Origin: Myxococcales bacterium
GTDB taxonomy: Bacteria; Myxococcota_A; Polyangia; Polyangiales; Polyangiaceae
Reading direction: 5' to 3'
DNA length: 64,000 nucleotides
Assembly (NCBI GenBank): GCA_016720545.1
Contig: JADKKK010000012.1
Location: 1-64,000, forward strand
In this document: positions 36,465 to 45,187 of the stretch, in pieces
Layout of the letters: every line of letters begins with the position of its first letter
Position numbering within the stretch: the stretch's first letter is position 1
Translations under genes and position numbers: made by a program
Notes under the pieces: generated by a model
Told to the model about the DNA's origin: nothing
Seen by the model: only the letters and a program-made list of their open reading frames with translations
The model's database searches: none

Positions 36465-36598
36465 CGCCGCGCGCTTCGCGCCCGCGCACCTCCGCGACGG
36501 ACTCCCGTCCGCGCCGCGCGCCGTCGCCCGCGCCGTCGCCCGCTGACATCGCTCAAGTCGCCGCCGCGGAAGGGGAGCCATGCTCCACCGGTGGGCGC

Positions 36599-37246
36599 TC
36601 AGACCTCCGAGCAGAACCGAGGAGGGGCGCCCGTGAGACGAGTGACGTCCTCGGGGGTGTCGAGATCGGTCAGGACGTCGGGATCGTCGACCGGGACGCG
36701 CACCCGGAGCGGCCCTAGGGACGTGAGCAGCTCGCGGAGGGGCGGCGCGGGCGGCGCCGACCCGCGCCGATACCTCGCGAGCGCGGCGCGCCGCAAGATC
36801 GCAGGGTGCCCGCCGCGACCTTCGCATGTGGGGGTGGCTGCAAGCGCACCGGCGGCGAGCGCGTCGAGCAGCGAGGCCAGGGTGGCCGTGGACACCGGGA
36901 GGGTGTCGATCGGGGTGATCAACACGAATTCGCCAAGCGCCGTGGAAGGCGGGCCGCCGAGCGCCTGCACGGCGAGCGCGAGAGAGCCGGCTTGGTCTGG
37001 CGCGGACGAGGAGACCACGATCACCGGCGCCGCTCCCTCGGTCGCGTCCAGCGCGCACTCGCGGGTGAGCCACGCGCACTCCTCCGGACTCGCCACGATC
37101 ACGACGCGCCGACAACCGACGACGCGCGCCTCCCGAAGGTGCCTTCTCGCGAGCGAGACGCCGCCGATCAGGATTCGCCCTTTCGCCCCTCCCATGCGAC
37201 GGCCGGTGCCCGCGGCCAGAACGATCGCGTCGAGGCCAGGTGCCAT
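36599..37246 (-). CDS. MocA-like molybdenum cofactor nucleotidyltransferase
   Basis: The 215-residue protein has the NTP-transferase core of the MobA/MocA/IspD group: LAAGTGRRMGGAKGRI (nucleotide loop and Lys), LITPIDTLPVS with the metal-binding aspartate, CEGRGGHPAILRR and the terminal DLDTPEDV. The GGHP element and lack of a MobA-specific end favour MocA (molybdopterin cytosine dinucleotide) type. That fits the neighbouring molybdenum hydroxylase genes, which would use such a cofactor. It is divergent from them: its ATG and that of the fusion gene are adjacent in one CATATG palindrome. Substrate choice (CTP or GTP) is inferred. Confidence 0.8.
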   Translation of the reverse strand: MAPGLDAIVLAAGTGRRMGGAKGRILIGGVSLARRHLREARVVGCRRVVIVASPEECAWLTRECALDATEGAAPVIVVSSSAPDQAGSLALAVQALGGPPSTALGEFVLITPIDTLPVSTATLASLLDALAAGALAATPTCEGRGGHPAILRRAALARYRRGSAPPAPPLRELLTSLGPLRVRVPVDDPDVLTDLDTPEDVTRLTGAPPRFCSEV

Positions 37247-38740
37247 ATGTGTGGACTAGTCGATTCGAACGGCGCTCACGACTGGAATCGCTGCTGCGGA
37301 GAAGAAGGCGAGACCCGGGTCGTCCCCTGGCGACGCGGGCCACAGGTGGTCGACGAGACACTCCGCGATGGGCTGCAGAGCGCGTCCGCGTGCGATCCGC
37401 CCATTCACCGGAAGATCGCCCTCCTTCACGCCATGATCGACATTGGCGTCGACGCGGTCTCCATCGGGCTGCCCGCGGCAGGCCCCCGCGCGGTGCGAGA
37501 CGCCGTCGCGCTGGCGCGAGAGGTCTCCGACGCGAGACTGCCGGTCCGCATGACCGCCGCCGCGCGGACCACGGCCGCAGACGTTCGGGCCATCGCGGAC
37601 GTGTCCGCCCGCGCGGGGCAGGCCATCGACGTCTATTCGTTCATCGGCAGCTCGCCGATTCGGCAATACGTCGAGGGATGGGCGCTCTCGTTCCTGCTCG
37701 AGCGCGTGGCGGAGGCGTCGCGGGTCGCGCGCGCGGCGGGGCTGCCCTTCTGTCTCGTCCTCGAAGACACCACTCGGACGCCGCCCGCCGTGCTTCGGCA
37801 GATGTTCGCGGCCGCCGTCGAGGCCGGGGCTGCGCGCATTTGCCTCTGCGACACGGTCGGCCACGTCGACCCGAGCGGCGCGGCGGCGTTGGTGGACTTC
37901 GCGACGGGGCTGCTTCGTGAGCTCGGGGCGCCCGAGGTCGAGCTCGACTGGCATGGGCACAACGATCGAGGCCTCGCCCTGGGCAACGCGCTCGCGGCCG
38001 CCCGCGCCGGCGCGTCGGCGGTCCACGCGACCGCCGGCGGCGTCGGCGAGCGATGTGGGAACACGGCGATGGAGCACCTCGTCGAGCAGCTCGCGGCTGC
38101 CGGGGTTCGTCGGGCGCCGCCCGCCGCCGCGTTGGGCGCGTACAGAGCGCTCGCGGAATCGGCGCTCTCCGGCGATCTCTCGATGGTCGCGGAGCCTCAG
38201 GAGCCGCTGCAGCTCGTGATCAACGGCGACAACGTCCGCACTTCGGTCGCGCCGAGTCGGACCTTGCTCGAGCTGCTTCGTTACGATCTGGACCTCACGG
38301 GCACGAAGCAAGGGTGCGACAAGGGAGACTGCGGCGCGTGCACCGTCCTCGTCGACGGTGAGCCCGTGCTCGCCTGTCTCACCCTCGCGTTGATGTGTCA
38401 CGGACGACAGGTGACGACGGTCGAGTCGCTGAGCGGTGCCCCTTCGCTGGACGGGCTGCTCGACGCGTTCGACCGTCGCGGTGCTGGCCAGTGTGGGTTC
38501 TGTACACCCGGGATGCTGATGAGCGCGAAAGCGCTCCTCGCCCGCGACAAGCGGCCCACGCGAGCGGCCGTGCGGGCCGCGATCTCCGGCAATCTGTGCC
38601 GGTGCACGGGATATGGGGCGATCGTCGATGCGGTCATGGACGAGGCGGCTCGTGCGCGAGGCGAGCGCGCATCGCCCATGCCCAGCGGGGAAGAGCACGC
38701 TCCCCCACCGCTGCCTCCGTACCGGGAGCGCTCCTCGTGA
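37247..38740 (+). CDS. Fusion of a DRE-TIM metallolyase/synthase and a [2Fe-2S] molybdenum-hydroxylase small subunit
   Basis: One uninterrupted 497-codon frame carries two complete domains. Residues 31-300 are a DRE-TIM barrel of the isopropylmalate-synthase/HMG-CoA-lyase group, with VDETLRDGLQ (Arg40-Asp41), the metal ligands His236 and His238 in DWHGHNDRG, and GGVGERCGN (Asn272). Residues 315-470 are a xanthine-dehydrogenase/CoxS-type small subunit. Its plant-type cluster uses Cys357, 362, 365 and 377, and its second cluster uses Cys416, 419, 451 and 453 (GQCGFCTPG, NLCRCTGYG). The two are usually separate proteins. Met313 could start a free small subunit, but no ribosome site precedes it. 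The next gene overlaps by GTGA. Confidence 0.85.
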   Translation: MCGLVDSNGAHDWNRCCGEEGETRVVPWRRGPQVVDETLRDGLQSASACDPPIHRKIALLHAMIDIGVDAVSIGLPAAGPRAVRDAVALAREVSDARLPVRMTAAARTTAADVRAIADVSARAGQAIDVYSFIGSSPIRQYVEGWALSFLLERVAEASRVARAAGLPFCLVLEDTTRTPPAVLRQMFAAAVEAGAARICLCDTVGHVDPSGAAALVDFATGLLRELGAPEVELDWHGHNDRGLALGNALAAARAGASAVHATAGGVGERCGNTAMEHLVEQLAAAGVRRAPPAAALGAYRALAESALSGDLSMVAEPQEPLQLVINGDNVRTSVAPSRTLLELLRYDLDLTGTKQGCDKGDCGACTVLVDGEPVLACLTLALMCHGRQVTTVESLSGAPSLDGLLDAFDRRGAGQCGFCTPGMLMSAKALLARDKRPTRAAVRAAISGNLCRCTGYGAIVDAVMDEAARARGERASPMPSGEEHAPPPLPPYRERSS

Positions 38741-41028
38741 GCGCCGAGGGGCCGGTCGGGCGCGCGGGGAGGCGCCACGACCTCGTGCGTCGCGTCCGCG
38801 GCGAGACGCGCTTCACCGACGACATCAAGCTCCCGCGCATGCTCTTCGCGAAGATCGTTCGCTGCCCGCACCCTCACGCCCGCATCGTCGGAATCGACGC
38901 GTCACAGGCCCTGGCGGTGCCCGGGGTCGTCGCGTGCATCACCGGCGAGGACCTGCCAGGCCGCTTCGGCATCATCCCGTGGACGCCCGACGAGCACGCG
39001 CTCGCGGTCGGGACGGCGCGGTACGTTGGCGACGGCGTGGCGGCGGTCGCGGCCATCGACGAGCGCACGGCCAACATCGCGAGCCGGCTGGTCCGCGTGG
39101 AGTACGAGCGACTCCCCGCGGCGACGACGCTGGACGCGGCGATCACCATGCCCGAGCTCGGTCTCGGCGACTCGCGACGCGACAACGTCAGCAAGACCGT
39201 CGAGCTCGCCTTCGGCGACGTCGACGGGGCGTGCGAGCGAGCAGACGTGGTCGTCCGGGATACGTACTTCTTCGAGGGGAGCGCCCACGCGCCCATCGAG
39301 ACCCACGTGGCGATCGCGCAATTCGACGGCGCAGGTCTGCTGACCGTGTGGTCCTCCACGCAGGTCCCGCACTACCTGCACCGCGAGCTCTCTCGAGTGC
39401 TCGGCGTATCCCCCACACGTGTCCGCGTCATCCAGCCGCCGGTGGGCGGAGCGTTCGGGGGGAAGAGCGAGCCGTTCGGGCACGAAATCGTAGTGGCGAA
39501 GCTCGCCATGCTGACGGGGCGTCCGGTGAAAATTCTGCTGACCCGTGAGGAAGAGTTCTACGTGCATCGCGGTCGACACCCCATGCGGATCGACCTCGCC
39601 GTGGCGGCGACGGACGCGGGGGAGATCACGGCGATCGACGCTCACACCGCGATCGACGGCGGAGCGTATTCGTCATTCGGTCTGGTCACGACCTATTACT
39701 CAGGACAGCTCCTCACCGCACCGACGACCACGGCGACGTATCGCTTCTGCTCGGCTCGATACTTCACCAACAAGCCTCCCTGTGGACCGAAGCGAGGTCA
39801 CGGGAGCGTGCAGCCACGCTTCGCCCTCGAGGTGGCGCTCGACAAGCTCGCCTCGAAGCTCGAGATGGACCCCATCGAGCTCCGCAGGAGGAACGCCGCG
39901 GCTCCTCAGTCAACCACGCTCAACGGGATGCGGATCACCTCGAACGGCTACCTCGAGTGCCTCGCCAAGGTCGAGGAGGCGTCCGGTTGGCGACGGCGCC
40001 GCGGCGCGCTCGGGCGAGGGCGCGGCCTCGGCGTGGCCTCATCGGCCTACATCTCCGGGACGAACTACCCAATCTATCCGAACGACATGCCGCAGAGCGC
40101 GGTTCAGTTGAAGGTCGACCGCTCGGGGGTCGTCACGGTGTTCAACGGCGCGAGCGAGATAGGTCAAGGCACCGACACGTTGATGGCGACCCTCGTGGCC
40201 GACGTCCTCGGCATTGGACTCGGGTCGATCCGCGTGGTCTCGGCGGACACCGATCTCTGCCCCGTGGATCTCGGCGCGTACTCGTCACGGGGCACGTTCA
40301 TGAACGGCAACGCGTGCTTGATGGCGGCCCGCGCGATTCGAGACAAGCTCGCCGTGGTCGCCTCGGAGGCGTTCGGGTGCGAGCCGTCGCGCCTGGTCTT
40401 CTCGGGGGGCTACGTGTGCTCGCTGGACGCCGCGGGGCATGCGCTCGCCGTCGACGAGGTCATCCGGCGCGCCGAGGCCCGGTTTGGGACTCTCGGCGCG
40501 ACGGGCTTCTACAAGACCCCACCGGACCTTGGAGGGGCCTATCGCGGCGGGAAGATCGGGGCGTCGCCCGCCTACTCGTTCACGGCCCACGTCGCCGAGG
40601 TGTCGGTCGATGAAGACACGGGCGTCGTCACGGTGGTCAAGGTCTGGTGCGCGCACGACTGCGGCAGGGCGATCTGTCCCACGCTCGTGCACAATCAGAT
40701 CGAGGGGAGCGTCTATATGGGGGTCGCCGAGGCGCTCTTCGAGGGACACCTGATTGACGATAACGGGCTCCATCACGGTCCAAACCTGCTGGACTACAGA
40801 ATACCCACGAGCCTCGACGTCCCGGAGATCGAGTCGATTCTGGTCGAGCCGTACGACCCGGAGGGGCCGCTCGGCGCGAAGGAGGCGGGCGAAGGGCCTC
40901 TCCACTCCAGCATCCCGGCGGTCGCCAACGCGATCTATGACGCCGTCGGTGTCCGACTCGACAGCCTCCCGTTCTCTCCAGCACGAGTTCTGAACGCGCT
41001 CCGCGCGCAGCGAGCCGCGCGTGTCTAG
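38737..41028 (+). CDS. Molybdopterin-binding large subunit, 4-hydroxybenzoyl-CoA-reductase-like
   Basis: The 763-residue subunit begins with a GTG inside a GTGA overlap with the fusion gene, so translation is coupled. It has the a/b hammerhead region (VGDGVAAVAAIDERTA) and the molybdenum cofactor motifs GGAFGGKSEPFGHE, PKRGHGSVQPRFALE, NGASEIGQGTDT, AYSSRGTFMNG and a C-terminal GAKEAGEGPLHSS holding the catalytic-type glutamate. The length equals that of HcrA, and RGHG plus the neighbouring subunits point to the 4-hydroxybenzoyl-CoA reductase branch rather than xanthine or CO dehydrogenases. The substrate is not proven. Confidence 0.85.
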   Translation: MSAEGPVGRAGRRHDLVRRVRGETRFTDDIKLPRMLFAKIVRCPHPHARIVGIDASQALAVPGVVACITGEDLPGRFGIIPWTPDEHALAVGTARYVGDGVAAVAAIDERTANIASRLVRVEYERLPAATTLDAAITMPELGLGDSRRDNVSKTVELAFGDVDGACERADVVVRDTYFFEGSAHAPIETHVAIAQFDGAGLLTVWSSTQVPHYLHRELSRVLGVSPTRVRVIQPPVGGAFGGKSEPFGHEIVVAKLAMLTGRPVKILLTREEEFYVHRGRHPMRIDLAVAATDAGEITAIDAHTAIDGGAYSSFGLVTTYYSGQLLTAPTTTATYRFCSARYFTNKPPCGPKRGHGSVQPRFALEVALDKLASKLEMDPIELRRRNAAAPQSTTLNGMRITSNGYLECLAKVEEASGWRRRRGALGRGRGLGVASSAYISGTNYPIYPNDMPQSAVQLKVDRSGVVTVFNGASEIGQGTDTLMATLVADVLGIGLGSIRVVSADTDLCPVDLGAYSSRGTFMNGNACLMAARAIRDKLAVVASEAFGCEPSRLVFSGGYVCSLDAAGHALAVDEVIRRAEARFGTLGATGFYKTPPDLGGAYRGGKIGASPAYSFTAHVAEVSVDEDTGVVTVVKVWCAHDCGRAICPTLVHNQIEGSVYMGVAEALFEGHLIDDNGLHHGPNLLDYRIPTSLDVPEIESILVEPYDPEGPLGAKEAGEGPLHSSIPAVANAIYDAVGVRLDSLPFSPARVLNALRAQRAARV

Positions 41029-41135
41029 GGTCGGGCGCGGCCCCGCGGATCGGCCCGCGAGCGACGAACGCTCGCGGAGGCCCCACCCCGCGATCTCGTG
41101 TCGTCACCACCAGCCTTGAGCGCGGAGCCCTAGGA

Positions 41136-42119
41136 ATGCTGCCACTCCCTCCGTTTTCTCTCGCCACGCCGGGCTCGATCGAGGAGGTCCTCGCGTTGCT
41201 CCGGGAGCACGGCGAGAGCGCCACGCTGGTGGCGGGTGGAACCGATCTGCTCCCGAACATGAAGCATGGACTGCTCACGCCGCGCTGGCTCGTGTCGCTG
41301 GCCGGGGTCGCCTCGCTCCGCGGCATCTCTTACACGGAGAGCTCCGTCCGAGTCGGTGCCATGACCACGCTGGAGGCCATTGGGGAACACCCCGCGATCC
41401 AAGCGCACGCGCGCGCGCTCGGGGAGGCGGCGCGCTCGGTGGGGGGGCCACACCACCGCCGGATGGGGACCCTGGGAGGGAACCTCTGCCTGGACACGCG
41501 CTGTCGGTACTACAACCAGAGCCACTTCTGGCGCGAGGCGCTCGGGTACTGCCTGAAGAAGGACGGCGCGATCTGTCACGTCGTGGCGGGCGGCAAGCGA
41601 TGTGTGGCGGCGGCCTCGAACGACACGGCTGCGGCGGCGATCGCCCTCGACGCGACGGTCTCGATCGTGGGCCCCGGCGGGTCTCGCGCTGTCCGCGCGA
41701 GCGACTTCTACACCGCGAACGGCCTCGCCAACACGGCGCTCTCCGCAGGCGAGGTCGTCACCGCGCTCGTGGTGCCCGTGGTGGCCGGAAGGATCAGCGG
41801 GTACCAGAAGCTGCGCACGAGAGGGGCCATCGACTTCCCGCTCCTCTCGCTCGCGGCGCGAGTGGATCTCGACGGCGACCTCGTCTCGCAGCTCGAGATT
41901 GTGGTGTCCGCGCTCGCGGCGCGGCCCAGGTCGGTCGGCAAGGCGCGCCCGCTGGCCCTCGGGGCGCGCCTCGCGGAGCTCCCGACGGAGGCGATCGCGC
42001 AGGCTGCACGCGCCGAGTGCACGCCGCTCCCCAACATCGAGGGCGACGCGCTCTGGCGACGCGAGATGGTGCCGGTGCTGGTCCGAGAGGCCCTCACTCG
42101 GCTCCAGCGTTCGGTCTGA
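41136..42119 (+). CDS. FAD subunit with extra [4Fe-4S] motif, 4-hydroxybenzoyl-CoA-reductase beta-like
   Basis: The 327-residue protein is a CoxM/HcrB-type FAD subunit (VAGGTDLLPNMKHG, RMGTLGGNLCLDTRC). An insertion holds four cysteines: CRYYNQ, GYCLKK, ICHVVAGG and KRCVAAAS. Their spacings are 16, 8 and 9 residues, the spacing I recall for the [4Fe-4S] ligands of 4-hydroxybenzoyl-CoA reductase beta. This insertion is absent from ordinary xanthine and CO dehydrogenases, so it is the strongest family clue in the operon. The gene starts 107 bp after the large subunit. Together with the fusion gene it completes an alpha-beta-gamma molybdenum enzyme. Confidence 0.85.
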   Translation: MLPLPPFSLATPGSIEEVLALLREHGESATLVAGGTDLLPNMKHGLLTPRWLVSLAGVASLRGISYTESSVRVGAMTTLEAIGEHPAIQAHARALGEAARSVGGPHHRRMGTLGGNLCLDTRCRYYNQSHFWREALGYCLKKDGAICHVVAGGKRCVAAASNDTAAAAIALDATVSIVGPGGSRAVRASDFYTANGLANTALSAGEVVTALVVPVVAGRISGYQKLRTRGAIDFPLLSLAARVDLDGDLVSQLEIVVSALAARPRSVGKARPLALGARLAELPTEAIAQAARAECTPLPNIEGDALWRREMVPVLVREALTRLQRSV

Positions 42120-42197
42120 CTCGCGCGTCGCCACGAAGCGGGCGGCGGGCCCGCGCGGCGAAGCAGGCCCCCTGCCTTCGCGCGGGCTCGCAGTGGG

Positions 42198-45074
42198 TCA
42201 GTCCAGCTCTTCCGCGAGCGCCCGCGCCTCCTCCAGCCGGGCCTTCGCGTCGAGCAGGGCTTTCTTCTGCCCGTGCGCCTCGTCGACCACCTCCTTGGGC
42301 GCCTTCTCGGCGAACGCTTTGGAGCCGAGCTTCTTTTCGATGGCCGAGAGGTCCTTGTCGATGCGCTTCTGCTCGCGGGCGATGCGCTCGAGCTCCTTCG
42401 CCCGCGTGACGTGCCCGGAGAGATCGACGAGCACCTCGATGGCGCCACCCTCGTGCGGCACCACGCTCGCCATCGTGCCCTTCGGGCGCGGGCCGCCGGG
42501 GGCCTCCACCGACGGCGCGGCCTCCTTGTCGGTCTTCACGAGCACGCGGATGGCCGGCCAGCGCGCCGCGAGCAGCGCGCGGACCTCCACCGACGCGCAG
42601 CGGAGCGAGAGCTTCACCTCGGCGGCCGGGTGCACCTCGTGCTCGCTGCGGATGGTGCGGGCGGCGACCACCACGGCCTGCAGGACCGCCATGTCGGTGT
42701 CGGCCTTCGCGTCGACGTTCGCCACCACGCCCGCGCGCGGCGTCGGCGCCAGCGCGATCGAGCGGGTGGGCTTCGCGCCGGGGAGGCGCTGCCACAGCTC
42801 TTCGGTGACGTAGGGCATCATCGGGTGAAGGAGCCGGAGCGAGGCCTCGAGCACGCGGTAGAGCGTCGCGCGGGCGCCACGGACCGCCTCGCTCGCCGAC
42901 GCCTCGCCGGTGGCGGCGCGCAGCGTGGGCTTCACGATCTCGAGGTACCAGTCGCAGAAGTCGTACCAGAAGAATCGGTAGAGCTCGTTCGACGCCTCGT
43001 CGACGCGGAACGCCTCGATGCCGGCGTGCGCGATCTCCGACGCGTGGGCCAGCCGCGAGAGGATCCACGCGTCGTAGGGGCCGAGCGCCGTCGCCGGCGC
43101 GTCGGGCGCGTCGGGCACGTAGTCGCCGAGCAGCTCGAGCGAGAGCCGCGTCGCGTTCCACACCTTGTTCACGAAGTGGCGATATCCCTCGATGCGCTTC
43201 GGCGCGAGGGCGATGCGCTTGTTGCTGGGCGGGAAGGTGGTGAGCGTGAAGCGGAGCGCGTCGGCGCCGTACGCAGGGAATCCCGACTCCATCGTCGCCG
43301 CGGACGGATAGGCCTTCTTGAACTTGGCGAAGGCCTCGTCCTTCGGCGCGCCGGGCAGCGTCTTCTCCATCACCTCGGCGAAGGTGGCGCCGTACACGAG
43401 GTCGAGCGGGTCGATGACGTTGCCCTTCACCTTGCTCATCTTGTCGCCGGTCTCGTCGACGATGAGTCCATGGAGCAGCACGCGTGAGAAGGGCGCGCGG
43501 CCCATGAAATGGATCCCGAACATCATCATGCGCGCGACCCAGAAGAAGAGAATGTCGTAGCCCGTCTCTAGATCGCTCGCGGGGTAGAACTTGTCGAGCA
43601 GCGGGGTCTTCTCCGGCCAGCCGAGCGTGGCGAACGGCCAGAGCGCGCTCGAGAACCAGGTGTCGAGCACGTCAGGGTCCTGGGTCCACCCCTCGCCACA
43701 CTCCGCGGGGCGCTCCCGCGCGACGCGGATCGCGCCGTCGGGGCCGTGCCACGCGGGGATCTGGTGGCCCCACCAGAGCTGCCGCGAGATACACCAATCT
43801 TGAATGTTTTCAAGGAAGTGGTCGTAGGTCTTGCGCCACTCATCGGGCACGATGGTGGTCTCGCTGGAGGCCACCGCGGCGAGCGCCCGCTCGGCCATGC
43901 CGTCCATCTTCACGAACCACTGCGTGGAGAGCATGGGCTCGACGACCGTGCCGGAGCGCTGGCTCTTCGGCACGGTGAGGCGGTGCTGCTTCGTGCCGCG
44001 CACGAGGCCCTTCTCGTCGAGCGCCTTCTTCACGGCGGTGCGCGCCCGCTCGCGCGGCAGGCCGCTGAAGGCGCCGGCGTTCTCGTTCATGGTGCCGTCG
44101 AGGTGGAGGAGGTTTATCTCCTCGAGCCCGTGCCGCTTGCCGGTCGCGAAGTCGTTGAAGTCGTGCGCAGGCGTCACCTTCACCGCGCCGGTCCCGAACT
44201 TCGGGTCGACGAGGATGGCGTCGCAAATGACGGGGATCGTGCGCTCCGCGAACGGGTGGGCGAGGCGCTTGCCGTGCAGGTGCGTGTACCGAGGATCGTC
44301 GGGGTGCACGGCTACCGCGGTGTCGCCGAGCATGGTCTCGGGGCGGGTGGTCGCCACCACGAGCTCGTCGTCGCTGCCGATCACCTTGTAGGCGAACTCG
44401 AACAGCTCGCCGTTGTTCTCTTCGTGGTCCACCTCGAGGTCGGAGAGCGAGGTGCGCAGCACGGGATCCCAGTTGATGAGCCGGGTCGCCCGGTAAATGA
44501 GGCCCTCCTCGAAGAGGCGCACGAAGGCCTCGCGCACGGCCACGTTCTGGTCGGCGTCCATCGTGAACTTGGAGCGCTTCCAGTCGGCCGAGGCACCGAG
44601 CACGCGCTGCTGCTCGGCGATGCGCCCGCCGCTCGTGGCCTTCCACGCCCAGATGCGCTTCTCGAACTCCTCGCGCCCGAGGTCGAAGCGCGTCTTGCCA
44701 TCGCGCGCGAGCTGCCGCTCCACCACGGTCTGGGTGGCGATGCCCGCGTGGTCGATCCCTGGCTGGTAGAGCACGTTGAAGCCGTCCATGCGCTTCTTGC
44801 GGACGAGCACGTCTTCCAGCGTGGTCATGAGCGCGTGGCCCATGTGGAGCGAGCCGGTCACGTTCGGTGGCGGCATGGGCACGCAGTAGACGGGGCGCGT
44901 GTCGCCCGCGCCCTCCTCGGCGTGGAAGACCCCCTCGGCCTCCCAAAAGGCGAACCACCGCGCCTCGACCTCGCGGGGCTCGTATCCGCGGGTGAGGTCG
45001 GGGACGGCGCCTCCACGCGCGTCGCCTGGCGCGCTGGGGTCGGCGGAGGGGAGGGGCTGCGTGTCGTCGATCAT
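42198..45074 (-). CDS. valS: Valyl-tRNA synthetase
   Basis: The 958-residue class I synthetase has the HIGH-type signature in PPPNVTGSLHMGHAL (residues 77-80) and the KMSKS-type GDKMSKVKGNVIDP. The editing domain (TTRPETMLGDTAVAVHPDD), the anticodon domain (FFWYDFCDWYLEIVKP) and the C-terminal coiled coil (RIAREQKRIDKDLSAIEKKL) are all present. The length is full. The ATG at 45074 is taken; a TTG at 45110 would add 12 residues. It charges tRNA-Val in the cytosol. A T-box or other leader was not recognised. It is convergent to the FAD-subunit gene. Confidence 0.95.
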   Translation of the reverse strand: MIDDTQPLPSADPSAPGDARGGAVPDLTRGYEPREVEARWFAFWEAEGVFHAEEGAGDTRPVYCVPMPPPNVTGSLHMGHALMTTLEDVLVRKKRMDGFNVLYQPGIDHAGIATQTVVERQLARDGKTRFDLGREEFEKRIWAWKATSGGRIAEQQRVLGASADWKRSKFTMDADQNVAVREAFVRLFEEGLIYRATRLINWDPVLRTSLSDLEVDHEENNGELFEFAYKVIGSDDELVVATTRPETMLGDTAVAVHPDDPRYTHLHGKRLAHPFAERTIPVICDAILVDPKFGTGAVKVTPAHDFNDFATGKRHGLEEINLLHLDGTMNENAGAFSGLPRERARTAVKKALDEKGLVRGTKQHRLTVPKSQRSGTVVEPMLSTQWFVKMDGMAERALAAVASSETTIVPDEWRKTYDHFLENIQDWCISRQLWWGHQIPAWHGPDGAIRVARERPAECGEGWTQDPDVLDTWFSSALWPFATLGWPEKTPLLDKFYPASDLETGYDILFFWVARMMMFGIHFMGRAPFSRVLLHGLIVDETGDKMSKVKGNVIDPLDLVYGATFAEVMEKTLPGAPKDEAFAKFKKAYPSAATMESGFPAYGADALRFTLTTFPPSNKRIALAPKRIEGYRHFVNKVWNATRLSLELLGDYVPDAPDAPATALGPYDAWILSRLAHASEIAHAGIEAFRVDEASNELYRFFWYDFCDWYLEIVKPTLRAATGEASASEAVRGARATLYRVLEASLRLLHPMMPYVTEELWQRLPGAKPTRSIALAPTPRAGVVANVDAKADTDMAVLQAVVVAARTIRSEHEVHPAAEVKLSLRCASVEVRALLAARWPAIRVLVKTDKEAAPSVEAPGGPRPKGTMASVVPHEGGAIEVLVDLSGHVTRAKELERIAREQKRIDKDLSAIEKKLGSKAFAEKAPKEVVDEAHGQKKALLDAKARLEEARALAEELD

Positions 45075-45187
45075 GCCCCCCTTACTACTCCGGGCCGATT
45101 TCCCTACCAACGCCCAAAATGAGGCGCGCCGCCCAGCTGCGCGTGTTTCGCGCGAGCGGACGGCGTGGAGCCCGTGAGCCAGCGAGC

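Noticed and set aside
34735..36556. Pro/Ala-rich minus-strand frames over the Gly-rich gene
   Set aside because: They mirror the Gly codons of the real gene and lack a ribosome site or signal.
34752..37361. An 869-codon minus-strand frame
   Set aside because: It is antisense to the Gly-rich lipoprotein and overlaps the MocA gene in another frame. Composition is an artefact of high GC.
38183..38740. Separate small-subunit gene starting at Met313
   Set aside because: No stop separates it from the barrel domain and no ribosome-binding site precedes the Met. It is treated as a fusion, though an internal start cannot be excluded.
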